This document shows positions 54,198-62,992 of a DNA stretch of 64,000 nucleotides, in pieces. Where the stretch lies: NCBI GenBank assembly GCA_005503055.1, contig SCOX01000001.1:186001-250000 (forward strand), read 5' to 3'. This DNA comes from Lysobacteraceae bacterium P. Its GTDB lineage: Bacteria > Pseudomonadota > Gammaproteobacteria > Xanthomonadales > Xanthomonadaceae. A program made the position numbers and the translations under genes. The notes below the pieces were generated by a model, which saw nothing but the letters and a program-made list of their open reading frames with translations, was not told where the DNA came from and made no database searches. Every line of letters begins with the position of its first letter. Within the stretch, counting starts at the first letter, position 1.

Positions 54198-54997
54198 ACT
54201 CGAACGAACTCGCGCCCGAGATGGGCGCCAGCATCGGTATGCGCCTCAAGCAGGCCCGCGAAGAAGCGGGGCTGTCGCCGGAGGACGTTGCCGCCAGCCT
54301 GAAGATTCCGGTCAGGGTGATCCGGCAGCTCGAATCGGGGGATTCGAGCCAGCTGGGCGCCGCGGTCTTCGTCCGCGGACAGATGCGCAGCTACGCGCGC
54401 CTGCTCGGCATCAAGCTCGATGAGGAACTGGGCGAGAGCGCGCGCCCGATCGCGCCGTCCGTGCTCGTCAGCCATACCCATACGCCGCGCTACCGCCGTG
54501 TATTCGAGCAGGCCACACGCCGCGCGATCTATATCGTGCTGACGGCGGCCATCGCAGTGCCGATCTGGATGGCCTCGCGCGAACTCAAGAAGGAAGACAC
54601 CCGGGTCGAGACGCTCGACGTCGCGACGGCTCCGGCCAACATTGCGACAAATGCCCAGCCGACCGCTTCGGCGCCGGTGCACCGCACGCCGCTGGTCGCC
54701 TCGATGGCGACGCTGCCGAGCCAGGCCGCCGCGCAGCCGGCGCTGTCGCTGACTTTCACCGGCAATAGCTGGGTGGAAGTGCGGGGCGCCGACGGCCGCG
54801 TCCTTGAAAGCGGCGAACTCGGCGGCGGCCAGCAGCGCAGCTACTCGGTCGGAGAGGTGTCCCGCGTGGTCCTGGGAAACTCTTCGGCCGTCGAAGTCCG
54901 CCAGGCCGGCAAGACGGTCGATGTGACGCCGTTCAGCCGAGCGAACGTGGCGCGCTTTACGCTATCCTCTGACGGTTCCCTCACGCCGGGCGATTGA
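54194..54997 (+). CDS. rodZ: Cytoskeleton protein RodZ
   Basis: A 267-residue bitopic membrane protein that links MreB to the cell envelope and sets rod shape. An N-terminal helix-turn-helix (residues 11-80: GASIGMRLKQAREEAGLSPEDVAASLKIPVRVIRQLESGD) is followed by a basic juxtamembrane part, one membrane helix (about 111-127) and a periplasmic DUF4115 domain at the C-terminus (LSLTFTGNSWVEVRGADGRVLESGEL). Overlaps pilF by four bases. In enterobacteria ispG and hisS would follow; here the next gene is yfgM. Confidence 0.93.
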   Translation: MNSNELAPEMGASIGMRLKQAREEAGLSPEDVAASLKIPVRVIRQLESGDSSQLGAAVFVRGQMRSYARLLGIKLDEELGESARPIAPSVLVSHTHTPRYRRVFEQATRRAIYIVLTAAIAVPIWMASRELKKEDTRVETLDVATAPANIATNAQPTASAPVHRTPLVASMATLPSQAAAQPALSLTFTGNSWVEVRGADGRVLESGELGGGQQRSYSVGEVSRVVLGNSSAVEVRQAGKTVDVTPFSRANVARFTLSSDGSLTPGD

Positions 54998-55101
54998 CCG
55001 GCGCATCGGGAAATCCTCACCGCACCGGCCTGCTCCGCGGGCCGGTGTTCCTCATTGGATTCCCGCCTTCATGGCGGCCGACAGAGCATGGCAGCCAGCG
55101 A

Positions 55102-55734
55102 ATGGCGATTGACGATCTTCTCGACGAACACGAACAAAGCGAACGTGTCCTGCAGTGGCTGCGCAACAACGGCGCTGGCCTGATTGGCGGTATCGCCCTG
55201 GGTCTTGCGGCGATCGGCGGCTGGAAGTGGTGGGAACACCGAGGCGTGCAGCAGAACCTGGACATGGCAACGCAGTACCAAGCTGCGATCGATGCCATCG
55301 AGGGCAAGGACAAGACCGCCGAAGCCAAGGTCAAGGCGCTTGCCGACGGCAGCAGCTACCACGCGATGGCCGCGCTCGAACTGGCCCGCTCGCAGGTCGA
55401 CGCCAAGCAGAACGCCGCCGCGCTCGCCACGCTGCGTGGTATCCACAGCAACGATCCGGCGATCATGCAGGTCGTCAACCTGCGTGTGGCTCGCCTGCTG
55501 ATCGACAGCAAACAGGCCGACGCCGCGCTGAAGCTGGTGGCCGATGCGAACACGCCATCCGGCATCGAAGTCCGTGGCGACGCCCATCTGGCGCTCGGCC
55601 AGAAGGAACAGGCGCGCACCGCGTATTCCGAGGCGCTGGCCAAGCTCGACGTGGCTTCGCCGCATCGCCGTCTGCTCGAACTCAAGCTCACCGAAGTCGG
55701 CGGTACGCCCGCCAAGCCCGAGGCCAAGTCCTGA
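55102..55734 (+). CDS. yfgM: YfgM family ancillary SecYEG translocon protein
   Basis: A 210-residue membrane-anchored protein with a short cytoplasmic N-terminus, one helix (about residues 24-43: GAGLIGGIALGLAAIGGWKWW) and a periplasmic tetratricopeptide-like domain. The start MAIDDLLDEHEQSERVLQWLRNN at 55102 is conserved; the frame runs open from 54994. In E. coli YfgM associates with SecYEG and PpiD and helps hand proteins to periplasmic chaperones. Its stop overlaps the bamB start. Confidence 0.92.
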   Translation: MAIDDLLDEHEQSERVLQWLRNNGAGLIGGIALGLAAIGGWKWWEHRGVQQNLDMATQYQAAIDAIEGKDKTAEAKVKALADGSSYHAMAALELARSQVDAKQNAAALATLRGIHSNDPAIMQVVNLRVARLLIDSKQADAALKLVADANTPSGIEVRGDAHLALGQKEQARTAYSEALAKLDVASPHRRLLELKLTEVGGTPAKPEAKS

Positions 55735-56933
55735 TGAAGCACCGCTCCATGCTGTTGCGTACTTCCGTCGTGCTGCTATGCGCGGCTTCGCTCGCGGGCT
55801 GCTCGACGATCAAGGGCTGGTTCGGCGGCGACAAGAAGAAGGACGACGGAAAGCCCAACGAGCCGGCCGAACTGACCGACATCACGCCGTCGGTGACGGT
55901 GTCCAAGATCTGGTCGGCCAACGCGGGCAAGGGCGAAGACCGCATCGGCGTGCGCCAGGGCCCGGTCGTTTCCAACGGACGCGTCTTCGCGGCGGCCATC
56001 GAGGGGGGCGTGCACGCCTTCGATCTGCAGACCGGCAAGCAGGTCTGGGAATACCGCCCGGACAAGAAGGCCAACCTGCGCCTGTCCGGCGGCCCCGGCG
56101 CGGGCGAGGGCCTGGTCGTGGTCGGCGGCCTGGACGGCCAGGTCATCGCGCTCGATGAGACCACCGGCGAGGAGAAGTGGCAGGCCAAGGTACCCAACGA
56201 GGTCATCGCGGCGCCTGCCATCGGCATGAACATGGTGTTCGTGCGCTCCAACGACGGCCGTGTTACCGCGTTCGACGCCGCCAGCGGCGAGCGTCGCTGG
56301 TTCTGGGTGCAGGAAGTGCCGATGCTGTCCGTCCGCGGCAACGACGGCCCGGTGCTCGGCCCCGGCTTCGTTTTCATCGGCAATGACGACGGCACGGTTT
56401 CTGCGCTGTCGGGCAGCGACGGCCGCCCGATGTGGGAGCAGCCGGTCGCGCAGGCCGAAGGTCGCACCGAGCTGGACCGCATGGCGGACGTCGACGGCAC
56501 CCCGGTGCTGGACGGCACCACGCTGTTCGCGACCAGCTTCAAGAAGCAGACCGTGGCGATCGATGCGCCGAGCGGCCGTCCCATGTGGTCGGCCGAACAT
56601 GGCGGCGCCGGTCGCGTCGGCCTGGGCAGCGACCGCATCGTCGTGACCGACTCCAGCGGTTCCGTCTTCGGCCTGGACAAGGCCAGCGGCGGAGCGTTGT
56701 GGCAGCAGCCGGCGCTGGCGCGCCGCAACGTGACCGGCGCAGCGGTGCAGGGCGATTTCGCCGTGGTCGCCGATTTCGACGGCTACGTCCACTGGCTCAA
56801 GCTCGACAACGGCGAGTTCGCCGCGCGCGAGCGCGTCGGCGGCAAGGCAGTGAAGGCCGCTCCGGTGGTCGCCGATGGCATCGCCATCGTGCAGAACGTC
56901 AACGGCGACCTGACCGCTTTCCGCCTGCAATAA
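55734..56933 (+). CDS. bamB: Outer membrane protein assembly factor BamB
   Basis: A 399-residue beta-propeller lipoprotein of the BAM complex, helping BamA insert beta-barrels. The lipobox SLAGC gives Cys23. PQQ-like WD blades are visible as repeated patterns such as GGVHAFDLQTGKQVWEYRP, GQVIALDETTGEEKWQAKV, GRVTAFDAASGERRWFW, GTVSALSGSDGRPMWEQ and GSVFGLDKASGGALWQQ. ATG at 55734 shares a base with the yfgM stop. A strong terminator follows. Confidence 0.95.
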   Translation: MKHRSMLLRTSVVLLCAASLAGCSTIKGWFGGDKKKDDGKPNEPAELTDITPSVTVSKIWSANAGKGEDRIGVRQGPVVSNGRVFAAAIEGGVHAFDLQTGKQVWEYRPDKKANLRLSGGPGAGEGLVVVGGLDGQVIALDETTGEEKWQAKVPNEVIAAPAIGMNMVFVRSNDGRVTAFDAASGERRWFWVQEVPMLSVRGNDGPVLGPGFVFIGNDDGTVSALSGSDGRPMWEQPVAQAEGRTELDRMADVDGTPVLDGTTLFATSFKKQTVAIDAPSGRPMWSAEHGGAGRVGLGSDRIVVTDSSGSVFGLDKASGGALWQQPALARRNVTGAAVQGDFAVVADFDGYVHWLKLDNGEFAARERVGGKAVKAAPVVADGIAIVQNVNGDLTAFRLQ

Positions 56934-56961
56934 GGCGCCCCCAGCGCGAAGCACGACACGG

Positions 56962-56998
56962 AACGGTCCGGGCGACGAGCCCGGGCCGTTTCCCTTTT
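56962..56998 (+). terminator. Intrinsic terminator after bamB
   Basis: A 12-bp stem with one G-U pair (56962-56973 with 56979-56990, loop GACGA) followed by TCCCTTTT. It closes the ndk-bamB transcript; der begins 122 bases later and needs its own promoter or read-through. Confidence 0.85.
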
Positions 56999-57120
56999 CA
57001 CGCCCGGCCCGTCATCATGCCGTACCCCGATGACCCACCGGATCGGGCCGGACCGGCCGCCGCGCCTCCGCTTCCGACTCCCAAATTCCGCTCCTCTCGA
57101 CCGACTCCCGGCTCCCCATC

Positions 57121-58521
57121 ATGCTCCCGCTCGTCGCCCTCGTTGGCCGCCCCAACGTCGGAAAATCCACGCTGTTCAATGCGCTGACGCGCACCCGCGA
57201 CGCCCTGGTCCACGACCAGCCCGGCGTGACGCGCGATCGCAACTACGGCGTGGCGCGACCCGAGGGCAAGCGCCCGTTCGCCGTCGTCGATACCGGCGGC
57301 ATCGCCGGCGAGGACGAGGGACTGGCAGGCGCCACTGCGCGCCAGGCCCGTGCCGCGGCGGAAGAGGCCGACCTGGTCCTGTTCGTGGTCGACGGTCGCG
57401 AAGGCGCCTCGACACTGGACGACGACATCCTTACCTGGCTGCGCAAGTCGGCGCGCCCGGCGATGCTGGTGGTCAACAAGACCGACGGCCTCGATGCGCA
57501 GGCCTGCATCAACGAGTTCGCCCGCTACGGCATCACCGACGTGATCGCGGTGTCCTCGGCGCATCGCCAGGGCATCGACGACTTGATCGACAGCGTCCTC
57601 AAGCGCGTGCCGGAAGAGGGCGCCGCGACCGAACTCGACACCGATCCGTCGCGCATCCGCGTGGCCTTCATCGGTCGCCCGAACGTGGGCAAGTCGACGC
57701 TGGTCAACCGCCTTCTGGGCGAGGAGCGGATGATCGCCTCCGAGGTGCCTGGCACCACGCGCGACTCGGTCTCCATCGACATGGAACGCGACGGCCGCCT
57801 GTACCGTCTGATCGACACGGCCGGGCTGCGTCGCAAGGCGCGCGTGGACGAAGCGGTGGAGAAGTTCTCCATCGTCAAGACCTTGCAGGCGATCGAGCAG
57901 TGCCAGGTCGCCGTGATCATGCTCGACGCCGGCGAAGGCATTACCGACCAGGACGCCACCGTGCTGGGCTATGCGCTCGATGCCGGCCGTGCGCTCGTGG
58001 TCGCCGTGAACAAGTGGGACGGCCAGACCGACTACCAGCGCCAGCAGACCGAGGCCTTGCTCGCGCGCAAGCTGGGCTTTGTCGAATGGGCCGAAGCGGT
58101 GCGCATCAGCGCCAAGCACGGCTCCGGTCTGCGCGAGCTGTTCCGCGCGATCCATCGAGCCTATGCCTCAGCCACGCATGAGTTCAGCACCAGCGACGTC
58201 AACAAGGCGCTGGAAGTCGCGTACGAGACCAACCCGCCGCCGACCGTCCGCGGCCACGTCCCCAAACTGCGCTACGCGCATCCGGCGGCGAACAACCCGC
58301 CGACGTTCGTCGTCCACGGCACGCGCCTGCGCACGTTGAGCGAGTCCTACAAGCGCTATCTCGAGAACTTCTTCCGCAAGCGCTTCAAGCTTGTCGGCAC
58401 GCCGGTGCGCTTCGTGTTCAAGGAAGGCACGAACCCGTACGAAGGCAAGAAGAACGTGCTGAGCGAGCGCCAGGTCGCAAAGAAGCGGCGCATGATCCGC
58501 CACGTGAAGAAGGGCAAGTAA
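57121..58521 (+). CDS. der: GTPase Der
   Basis: A 466-residue double-GTPase needed for 50S ribosomal subunit assembly. Two P-loops are visible, GRPNVGKST at residues 9-17 and GRPNVGKST again near 186, each followed by its own G-domain motifs (DTGGI..., NKTD and DTAGL..., NKWD). The C-terminal KH-like domain ends in a basic segment ([23 protein letters not shown]). The ATG at 57121 is the conserved start. It lies after the bamB terminator and 95 bases before mobA. Confidence 0.97.
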   Translation: MLPLVALVGRPNVGKSTLFNALTRTRDALVHDQPGVTRDRNYGVARPEGKRPFAVVDTGGIAGEDEGLAGATARQARAAAEEADLVLFVVDGREGASTLDDDILTWLRKSARPAMLVVNKTDGLDAQACINEFARYGITDVIAVSSAHRQGIDDLIDSVLKRVPEEGAATELDTDPSRIRVAFIGRPNVGKSTLVNRLLGEERMIASEVPGTTRDSVSIDMERDGRLYRLIDTAGLRRKARVDEAVEKFSIVKTLQAIEQCQVAVIMLDAGEGITDQDATVLGYALDAGRALVVAVNKWDGQTDYQRQQTEALLARKLGFVEWAEAVRISAKHGSGLRELFRAIHRAYASATHEFSTSDVNKALEVAYETNPPPTVRGHVPKLRYAHPAANNPPTFVVHGTRLRTLSESYKRYLENFFRKRFKLVGTPVRFVFKEGTNPYEGKKNVLSERQVAKKRRMIRHVKKGK

Positions 58522-58603
58522 CGCGAACTCGCGCTTGCGCATGGCGCGAGGGCGATCGCTGGTGTTTCATGCCGACGGAGGCACGCCAACGAGGCGGCAC
58601 CCG

Positions 58604-58609
58604 TAAACT
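58604..58609 (+). promoter_or_regulatory. -10 element placed for a leaderless mobA mRNA
   Basis: TAAACT ends seven bases before the mobA ATG at 58617; the bases between are CCCACCC, so there is no ribosome binding site. Confidence 0.35.
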
Positions 58610-58616
58610 CCCACCC

Positions 58617-59231
58617 ATGCCCGCGACCTGCCACGACATCACCCTCGGCATCCTCGCCGGCGGCCGCGCGAGCCGGCTCGGCGGCGTCGACAAGGCCTGG
58701 CTGGAGCGCGACGGCATCGCGCAGGTGCAACGTTGGCAACGACGTTTCGCCGGCGAAACCGCCGCGGTGCTGGTTAGCGCCAATCGCCAACTCGACCGTT
58801 ACGCGCGCGTCGGCCTGCGCGCCGTCTCCGATCGCACCGGTGACGAAATCGGCCCGCTGGCCGGCCTCGATGCGCTCGCCACCGCATGCGAGACGCCGTG
58901 GCTGCTGACGCTTCCGGTGGACCTCGTCGGCGTCAACGAGTGCCTGTTGCCCAGCCTGATTGCCGCAGCCGGAACCAATGGCGCCTTCGCCATCGACGAC
59001 GACGGCCCCCAGCCGCTGGTCGCGTTGTGGCCAGTCGTGCCGCTGCGCATCGCCACGGCGCAGGCCATCGCCGCACGCGATCTGGCGATCCACGGTCTGC
59101 AACGCCGATTGGGCATGGCCGCGGTGCGATTGGACGGCGTACGCTTCGGCAACCTCAACACGCCGGACGACCTCGCCGCCGCGGGCGCGACACCGGCCAC
59201 CGATCCCGATCCGGAAACGCCCCCCGCATGA
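58617..59231 (+). CDS. mobA: Molybdenum cofactor guanylyltransferase
   Basis: A 204-residue nucleotidyltransferase that adds GMP to molybdopterin, giving the bis-MGD form. The NTP loop LAGGRASRLGGVDK is at residues 13-26, with the catalytic Lys26. The rest, including LPVDLVGVNECLLPSL and RFGNLNTPDDLAAA, follows the family. The start at 58617 gives the conserved N-terminus; an in-frame ATG at 58569 exists but adds an unlike extension. It overlaps moeA by four bases (ATGA). Confidence 0.93.
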   Translation: MPATCHDITLGILAGGRASRLGGVDKAWLERDGIAQVQRWQRRFAGETAAVLVSANRQLDRYARVGLRAVSDRTGDEIGPLAGLDALATACETPWLLTLPVDLVGVNECLLPSLIAAAGTNGAFAIDDDGPQPLVALWPVVPLRIATAQAIAARDLAIHGLQRRLGMAAVRLDGVRFGNLNTPDDLAAAGATPATDPDPETPPA

Positions 59232-60445
59232 GCGATTACCCGATCCAACTCGTCTTCGACGACGCCGTCGCGATCATCCGCGACGTCGCTGCACGGCATC
59301 GCCTGGAGACCGAAACCCTGCCGCTGTCGCGCACGCACGGCCGCATCCTGGCGACCGACATCGATGCGCCGATCGCGTTGCCGCCGTTCGACAACAGTGC
59401 GATGGACGGATTCGCGCTGCGACACGCCGATCTTCGCGCGGACGAAACGACGCTGCGCCTGATCGGCGAACAGTTCGCCGGCCGTGCGCGCGACCTCGCG
59501 GTGGGCGAGGGCGAGTGCGTGCGCATCACCACCGGCGCACCGATGCCCGCCGGTGCCGACACCGTCGTCATCAAGGAAAACACGCGCCTCGACGGCGACC
59601 GCGTCGTGATCGTTACGTCGCCCGAGTTGGGCGCGAACCTGCGCCGTACGGGCGAGGACGTATCGCCCGGCGAGCGCGTGCTGCACGCGGGCTATCGCCT
59701 CACGCCTGCGCGCGTCTCGCTGGCGGCTTCGCTGGGATTGGCGTCGCTGCCCGTCGTGCGCAAGCCGACGGTGGCGGTGTTCAGCAGTGGCGACGAACTC
59801 ATCGAACCTGGCCTGTCGCTGGCGCCGGGCGAAATCTACGACAGCAACCGCGAACTGCTGATGGGCCTTCTGCGCGCCGAAGGCCTCGAGCCGACCGCCT
59901 GGCCGCGTCTGCCCGACGATCCCAGGCAGGTCGAGATCGCCCTGCGCGATGCCGGCTGCGCGTTCGACCTGATCATCACCTGCGGCGCGGTGTCGGCAGG
60001 CGAAAAGGACCACATTCCGGCCGTCATCGCGCAGTTCGGGCAGGTGCACTTCTGGAAGGTGCGCATGAAGCCCGGCATGCCCGTGCTGTTCGGCAGCCTC
60101 GACCAGGCGCGCGTGCTGGCGCTGCCGGGCAATCCGGTGTCGGTGTTCGCGACCTTCCTCGGATTCGGCCGCGCCTTGATAGACGCGTTGCAAGGACGGC
60201 TGGAGCCGCGCTCCGTCGAACGCGCCCAACTGGTCGCGCCGCTGGAGAAATCCCACGCGCGTCGCGAGTTCCTGCGCGCGAACGTGTTCTGCGACGAGCA
60301 CGGCACGCTGCGCGCGGACCCGAACCCGGCCGTCGGTTCGCACCGGCTGCGCGCGGTCGGCGATTCCAACGCGCTGATTGTCATCCCCGATGGACCGCAG
60401 CGTTTGGCTGCCGGCGCCGTCGTCGAGGTGTTGCGTTACGCCTGA
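59228..60445 (+). CDS. moeA: Molybdopterin molybdotransferase MoeA
   Basis: A 405-residue enzyme that inserts molybdate into adenylated molybdopterin. Typical blocks are PPFDNSAMDGFAL, GECVRITTGAPMPAGADTVVIKE, GANLRRTGEDV, VAVFSSGDELIEPG, GEIYDSNRELLMGLL, ITCGAVSAGEKD and MKPGMPVLFG followed by ALPGNPVSVFATF. The motif GAVSAGEKD replaces the more usual GGVSVGDYD. Translated with mobA through ATGA, 27 bases before moeB. The domain order is normal. Confidence 0.95.
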   Translation: MSDYPIQLVFDDAVAIIRDVAARHRLETETLPLSRTHGRILATDIDAPIALPPFDNSAMDGFALRHADLRADETTLRLIGEQFAGRARDLAVGEGECVRITTGAPMPAGADTVVIKENTRLDGDRVVIVTSPELGANLRRTGEDVSPGERVLHAGYRLTPARVSLAASLGLASLPVVRKPTVAVFSSGDELIEPGLSLAPGEIYDSNRELLMGLLRAEGLEPTAWPRLPDDPRQVEIALRDAGCAFDLIITCGAVSAGEKDHIPAVIAQFGQVHFWKVRMKPGMPVLFGSLDQARVLALPGNPVSVFATFLGFGRALIDALQGRLEPRSVERAQLVAPLEKSHARREFLRANVFCDEHGTLRADPNPAVGSHRLRAVGDSNALIVIPDGPQRLAAGAVVEVLRYA

Positions 60446-60460
60446 GGCGCCACGAAGGGC

Positions 60461-60466
60461 GATAAT
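60461..60466 (+). promoter_or_regulatory. -10 element placed for a leaderless moeB mRNA
   Basis: GATAAT ends six bases before the moeB ATG at 60473, the same spacing as at cmk, with no ribosome site between (CGGGCC). Confidence 0.4.
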
Positions 60467-60472
60467 CGGGCC

Positions 60473-61609
60473 ATGACCATCGGCATGCAGATCGAGCTCA
60501 TCGCCCCCGCCGACGCCCTGCGCCGCCAGCGCGACGGTGCGGTGATCGTCGACGTGCGCGAGTCGCACGAACGCGCCACCGGATACGCGCAGGGCGCGCT
60601 CGGCGTCGCGAAGGGCGACCTGGAAACCGATCCGCGTTCCGCGCTGCCGGACACCGACGCCGACGTGCTGCTGATCTGCCAAGCCGGCGGCCGCTCGTTG
60701 CAGGCGGCGCAGGCCCTTGCGGCCGCGGGCTATCGGCGAGTGGCGTCGATCGAAGGCGGCACCACGCGCTGGATCGACGAAGGACTCCCGATCGCGCGGG
60801 CCGAAGGCGACCTCGACTTCTACGATCGCTACTCGCGCCACCTGCGCCTGCCCGAAGTCGGCGAAGCCGGCCAGCGCCGGTTGCAGGCCGCGCGCGTGGC
60901 GATGGTCGGTGCGGGCGGGCTGGGTTCGCCCGCCGCGTTCTACCTCGCGGCGGCGGGCGTGGGCACGCTCGTGCTGGCCGACGACGACGTGGTCGATCGC
61001 AGCAATCTTCAGCGGCAGATCCTCCACACCGAGGACCGCATCGGCGTGGCGAAGGTCGAGTCGGCACGCATCGCGTTGTCGGCGCTGAACCCGACCGTCT
61101 CGATCGAGACCTTTCCGGAGCGCATCACCGCCGGCAACGTGGAACGCCTGATCGAAGGCGCCGACGTCGTGTTCGACGGTGCCGACAACTTTCCCGTGCG
61201 TTACCTGCTCAACGATGCCTGCGTGAAGTTGGGCAAACCGTTGGTATACGGCGCTGTGCATCGCTTCGAGGGGCAGGTAAGCGTGTTCGACGCCGGCCGC
61301 CACCGCGGTCGCGCGCCGTGCTATCGCTGCCTGTTCCCGGAGCCGCCGCCGCCGGAAGCCGCGCCCAACTGCGCCGAAGCCGGCGTGCTGGGCGTGCTGC
61401 CCGGCGTCATCGGCCTGCTGCAGGCGACCGAGGTGATCAAGCTGATCCTGGGTACGGGCGAGCCGCTCGCCGGTCGTCTGCTGCATTTCGATGCGATGGG
61501 CATGCGCTTTCGCGAGACCCGGCTGCCGGCCGACCCGGACTGCCCGGTGTGCGCGGCCGGACGCGAGTTCCCGGGTTATATCGATTACGTGCGGTTCTGC
61601 GCGGCTTGA
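60473..61609 (+). CDS. moeB: MoeB-type adenylyltransferase with N-terminal rhodanese domain
   Basis: A 378-residue fusion: a rhodanese domain (about residues 8-108, active-site Cys69 in LLICQAGGRS) followed by a ThiF/MoeB E1-like domain (from about 118) with the ATP motif GAGGLGSPAAFYLAAAG, DDDVVDRSNLQRQ and two zinc CxxC pairs (CYRC and CPVC). MoeB adenylates the C-terminus of MoaD; the rhodanese could supply sulfur. Eukaryotic MOCS3 has the rhodanese at the other end. A role with ThiS in thiamine is an alternative. Start at 60473; a second ATG four codons later. Confidence 0.93.
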   Translation: MTIGMQIELIAPADALRRQRDGAVIVDVRESHERATGYAQGALGVAKGDLETDPRSALPDTDADVLLICQAGGRSLQAAQALAAAGYRRVASIEGGTTRWIDEGLPIARAEGDLDFYDRYSRHLRLPEVGEAGQRRLQAARVAMVGAGGLGSPAAFYLAAAGVGTLVLADDDVVDRSNLQRQILHTEDRIGVAKVESARIALSALNPTVSIETFPERITAGNVERLIEGADVVFDGADNFPVRYLLNDACVKLGKPLVYGAVHRFEGQVSVFDAGRHRGRAPCYRCLFPEPPPPEAAPNCAEAGVLGVLPGVIGLLQATEVIKLILGTGEPLAGRLLHFDAMGMRFRETRLPADPDCPVCAAGREFPGYIDYVRFCAA

Positions 61610-61614
61610 ATGCT

Positions 61615-61713
61615 GTCATTCCCGCGAAGGCGGGAACTCACCTTCGCAGGCGTCACCTCTTCCGAAGGACGGAGTGGCGGGGATGGCTGGATCCCCGCCT
61701 GCGCGGGGATGAC
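61615..61713. repeat. Second GTCATTCCCGCGAAGG inverted palindrome pair
   Basis: GTCATTCCCGCGAAGGCGGG (from 61615) and its reverse-complement type GGATCCCCGCCTGCGCGGGG (from 61690) face each other about 53 bases apart. It is the same doublet as at 28685-28785, again after the last plus-strand gene and before a convergent gene. Confidence 0.8.
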
Positions 61714-61730
61714 GGCACTGGCTTGGCGCC

Positions 61731-62501
61731 TCAGCGTAGGAATTCCGCCAGCGCCCGCTCGAACGCCGGATCGCCGCTGATCGTGTTGTGGCCGGCGGCT
61801 GGCAGGTCCACCACCTTGGGCGACTTGCCGAGCGCGGCGATCAAACGATTCGTGTTGGCGGGTGGCACCACGGTGTCCAGCGCTGCGCGCACGATCATCA
61901 CGTCGCCCTGGTAACCACGCAGGCGACCGACCGAGTCGAAGCGGTCACGCACGATCCAGCGCACGGGCAGGATCGGGTAGTGCACCTGCGCCACCGCCGC
62001 AAGGCTGTCGAACGGCGCGACCAGCACCAGTTGCGACACCGGCCGCTGGCTCGCCACGTAACTGGCCACGCCGCTGCCCAGGCTCGATCCGATCACTGCG
62101 ATGGGCTGGTCGGGATGGCGCGAGCGCACCTCGTCGAAGACCGCAAGCGCATCGCCGAACAGCGACTCTTCGGTCGGCCGGCCGTTGCTGGCACCGTAGC
62201 CGCGATACGACACCAGATAGATGCTGCGTTCCGGCAGCAGGCGATCGAGCATCTCGCGCCGGTTCTGGATGCTTTCCGCGTTGCCGCCGAAGTAGATCAC
62301 CGGCCGCGGTGCGTGCGGGTGCAGGACCCACCCGTGCAGTTGCACGCCGTCGCGGACCAGTGCGAAATCCGTCTGCGGCACGTCGATGCGCGTGCCCTCG
62401 GGCAGGTAGATCAGTTCGCGCTGCTTGGAGAACAGCCATGCGCACACGCCGGCGTAGCCGAGGATCGGCAGCGCCGCCCAACCCAGCAGCTGCTTGCGCA
62501 T
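61731..62501 (-). CDS. Membrane-anchored alpha/beta hydrolase
   Basis: A 256-residue serine hydrolase of the ABHD12/13/BEM46-like type. An N-terminal hydrophobic anchor (residues 4-24) is followed by the family start FSKQRELIYLPEGT, the GNAESIQNRREML block, the nucleophile Ser140 in GSSLGSG, an acid Asp in ALDTVVPPANTN and a late His in AAGHNTISGD. The substrate is unknown; lipid or ester cleavage at the membrane is typical of relatives. The DUF1244 gene lies 3 bases upstream on the same strand, so the two are co-transcribed. Confidence 0.88.
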   Translation of the reverse strand: MRKQLLGWAALPILGYAGVCAWLFSKQRELIYLPEGTRIDVPQTDFALVRDGVQLHGWVLHPHAPRPVIYFGGNAESIQNRREMLDRLLPERSIYLVSYRGYGASNGRPTEESLFGDALAVFDEVRSRHPDQPIAVIGSSLGSGVASYVASQRPVSQLVLVAPFDSLAAVAQVHYPILPVRWIVRDRFDSVGRLRGYQGDVMIVRAALDTVVPPANTNRLIAALGKSPKVVDLPAAGHNTISGDPAFERALAEFLR

Positions 62502-62504
62502 CGG

Positions 62505-62816
62505 CTACCCCGCGTGGCGCCGTTGCGCCGCTTCGAACGCCGCCAGTTGTTCGGGCGTGGCCTCGCGCTGGTGCTGCGCTTTCCACTGCGCGAACGGCAT
62601 CCCGTAGATGGCCTCGCGTGCCTCGTCCTTGGTCATCGTGATGCCGCGGTGCTCGGCGGCCTCGCGGTACCAGTCGGCCAGGCAATTGCGGCAGAAGCCG
62701 GCATTGATCATCAGCTCGATGTTCTGGGCGTCGGGCCGCTCGTGCATGAGGTGCTGGAGCAGGCGCCGGAAGGCGGCAGCCTCGATCTGGGTCGTTTCGA
62801 AATCGGTGTCGGTCAT
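62505..62816 (-). CDS. DUF1244 family protein
   Basis: A 103-residue cytoplasmic protein of DUF1244. The family core [40 protein letters not shown] is present with its invariant Cys42 and Cys45 (CRNC), then [23 protein letters not shown]. The fold is a small helical bundle; function unknown. Start at 62816, because the frame beyond runs into repeat DNA. Co-transcribed with the hydrolase. Confidence 0.88.
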   Translation of the reverse strand: MTDTDFETTQIEAAAFRRLLQHLMHERPDAQNIELMINAGFCRNCLADWYREAAEHRGITMTKDEAREAIYGMPFAQWKAQHQREATPEQLAAFEAAQRRHAG

Positions 62817-62839
62817 GGTGGGCTCCAGGGGGGCAGGCC

Positions 62840-62932
62840 GGGATTCGGGATTGGGGATTGGAGATTCGAACTTGCCCGAGCCAGCAGACTGCAGCGCATG
62901 ACGCTCGTGCGAATCCCGAATCCCGAATCCCG
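62840..62932. repeat. Second GGGATTCGGGATT inverted repeat element
   Basis: GGGATTCGGGATTGGGGATT-type repeats (62840-62869) face GAATCCCGAATCCCG repeats (62909-62932) in the gap between the DUF1244 gene and folD. It is the same family as 48274-48364 and would form a long stem. Confidence 0.8.
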
Positions 62933-62940
62933 TCATGGGC

Positions 62941-62946
62941 GATAAT
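62941..62946 (+). promoter_or_regulatory. Candidate -10 element of folD
   Basis: GATAAT at 62941-62946 lies 46 bases upstream of the preferred folD start. The -35 position falls in the repeat and is not a good match. Confidence 0.4.
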
Positions 62947-62992
62947 GCACCGCCCGACTGTACCGCAGTCGCCTTCAGTCCCTCGCCACGGC

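Noticed and set aside
58799-61486. A minus-strand frame of 895 codons opposite mobA-moeA-moeB
   Set aside because: Same antisense effect; the plus-strand genes are clearly recognised.
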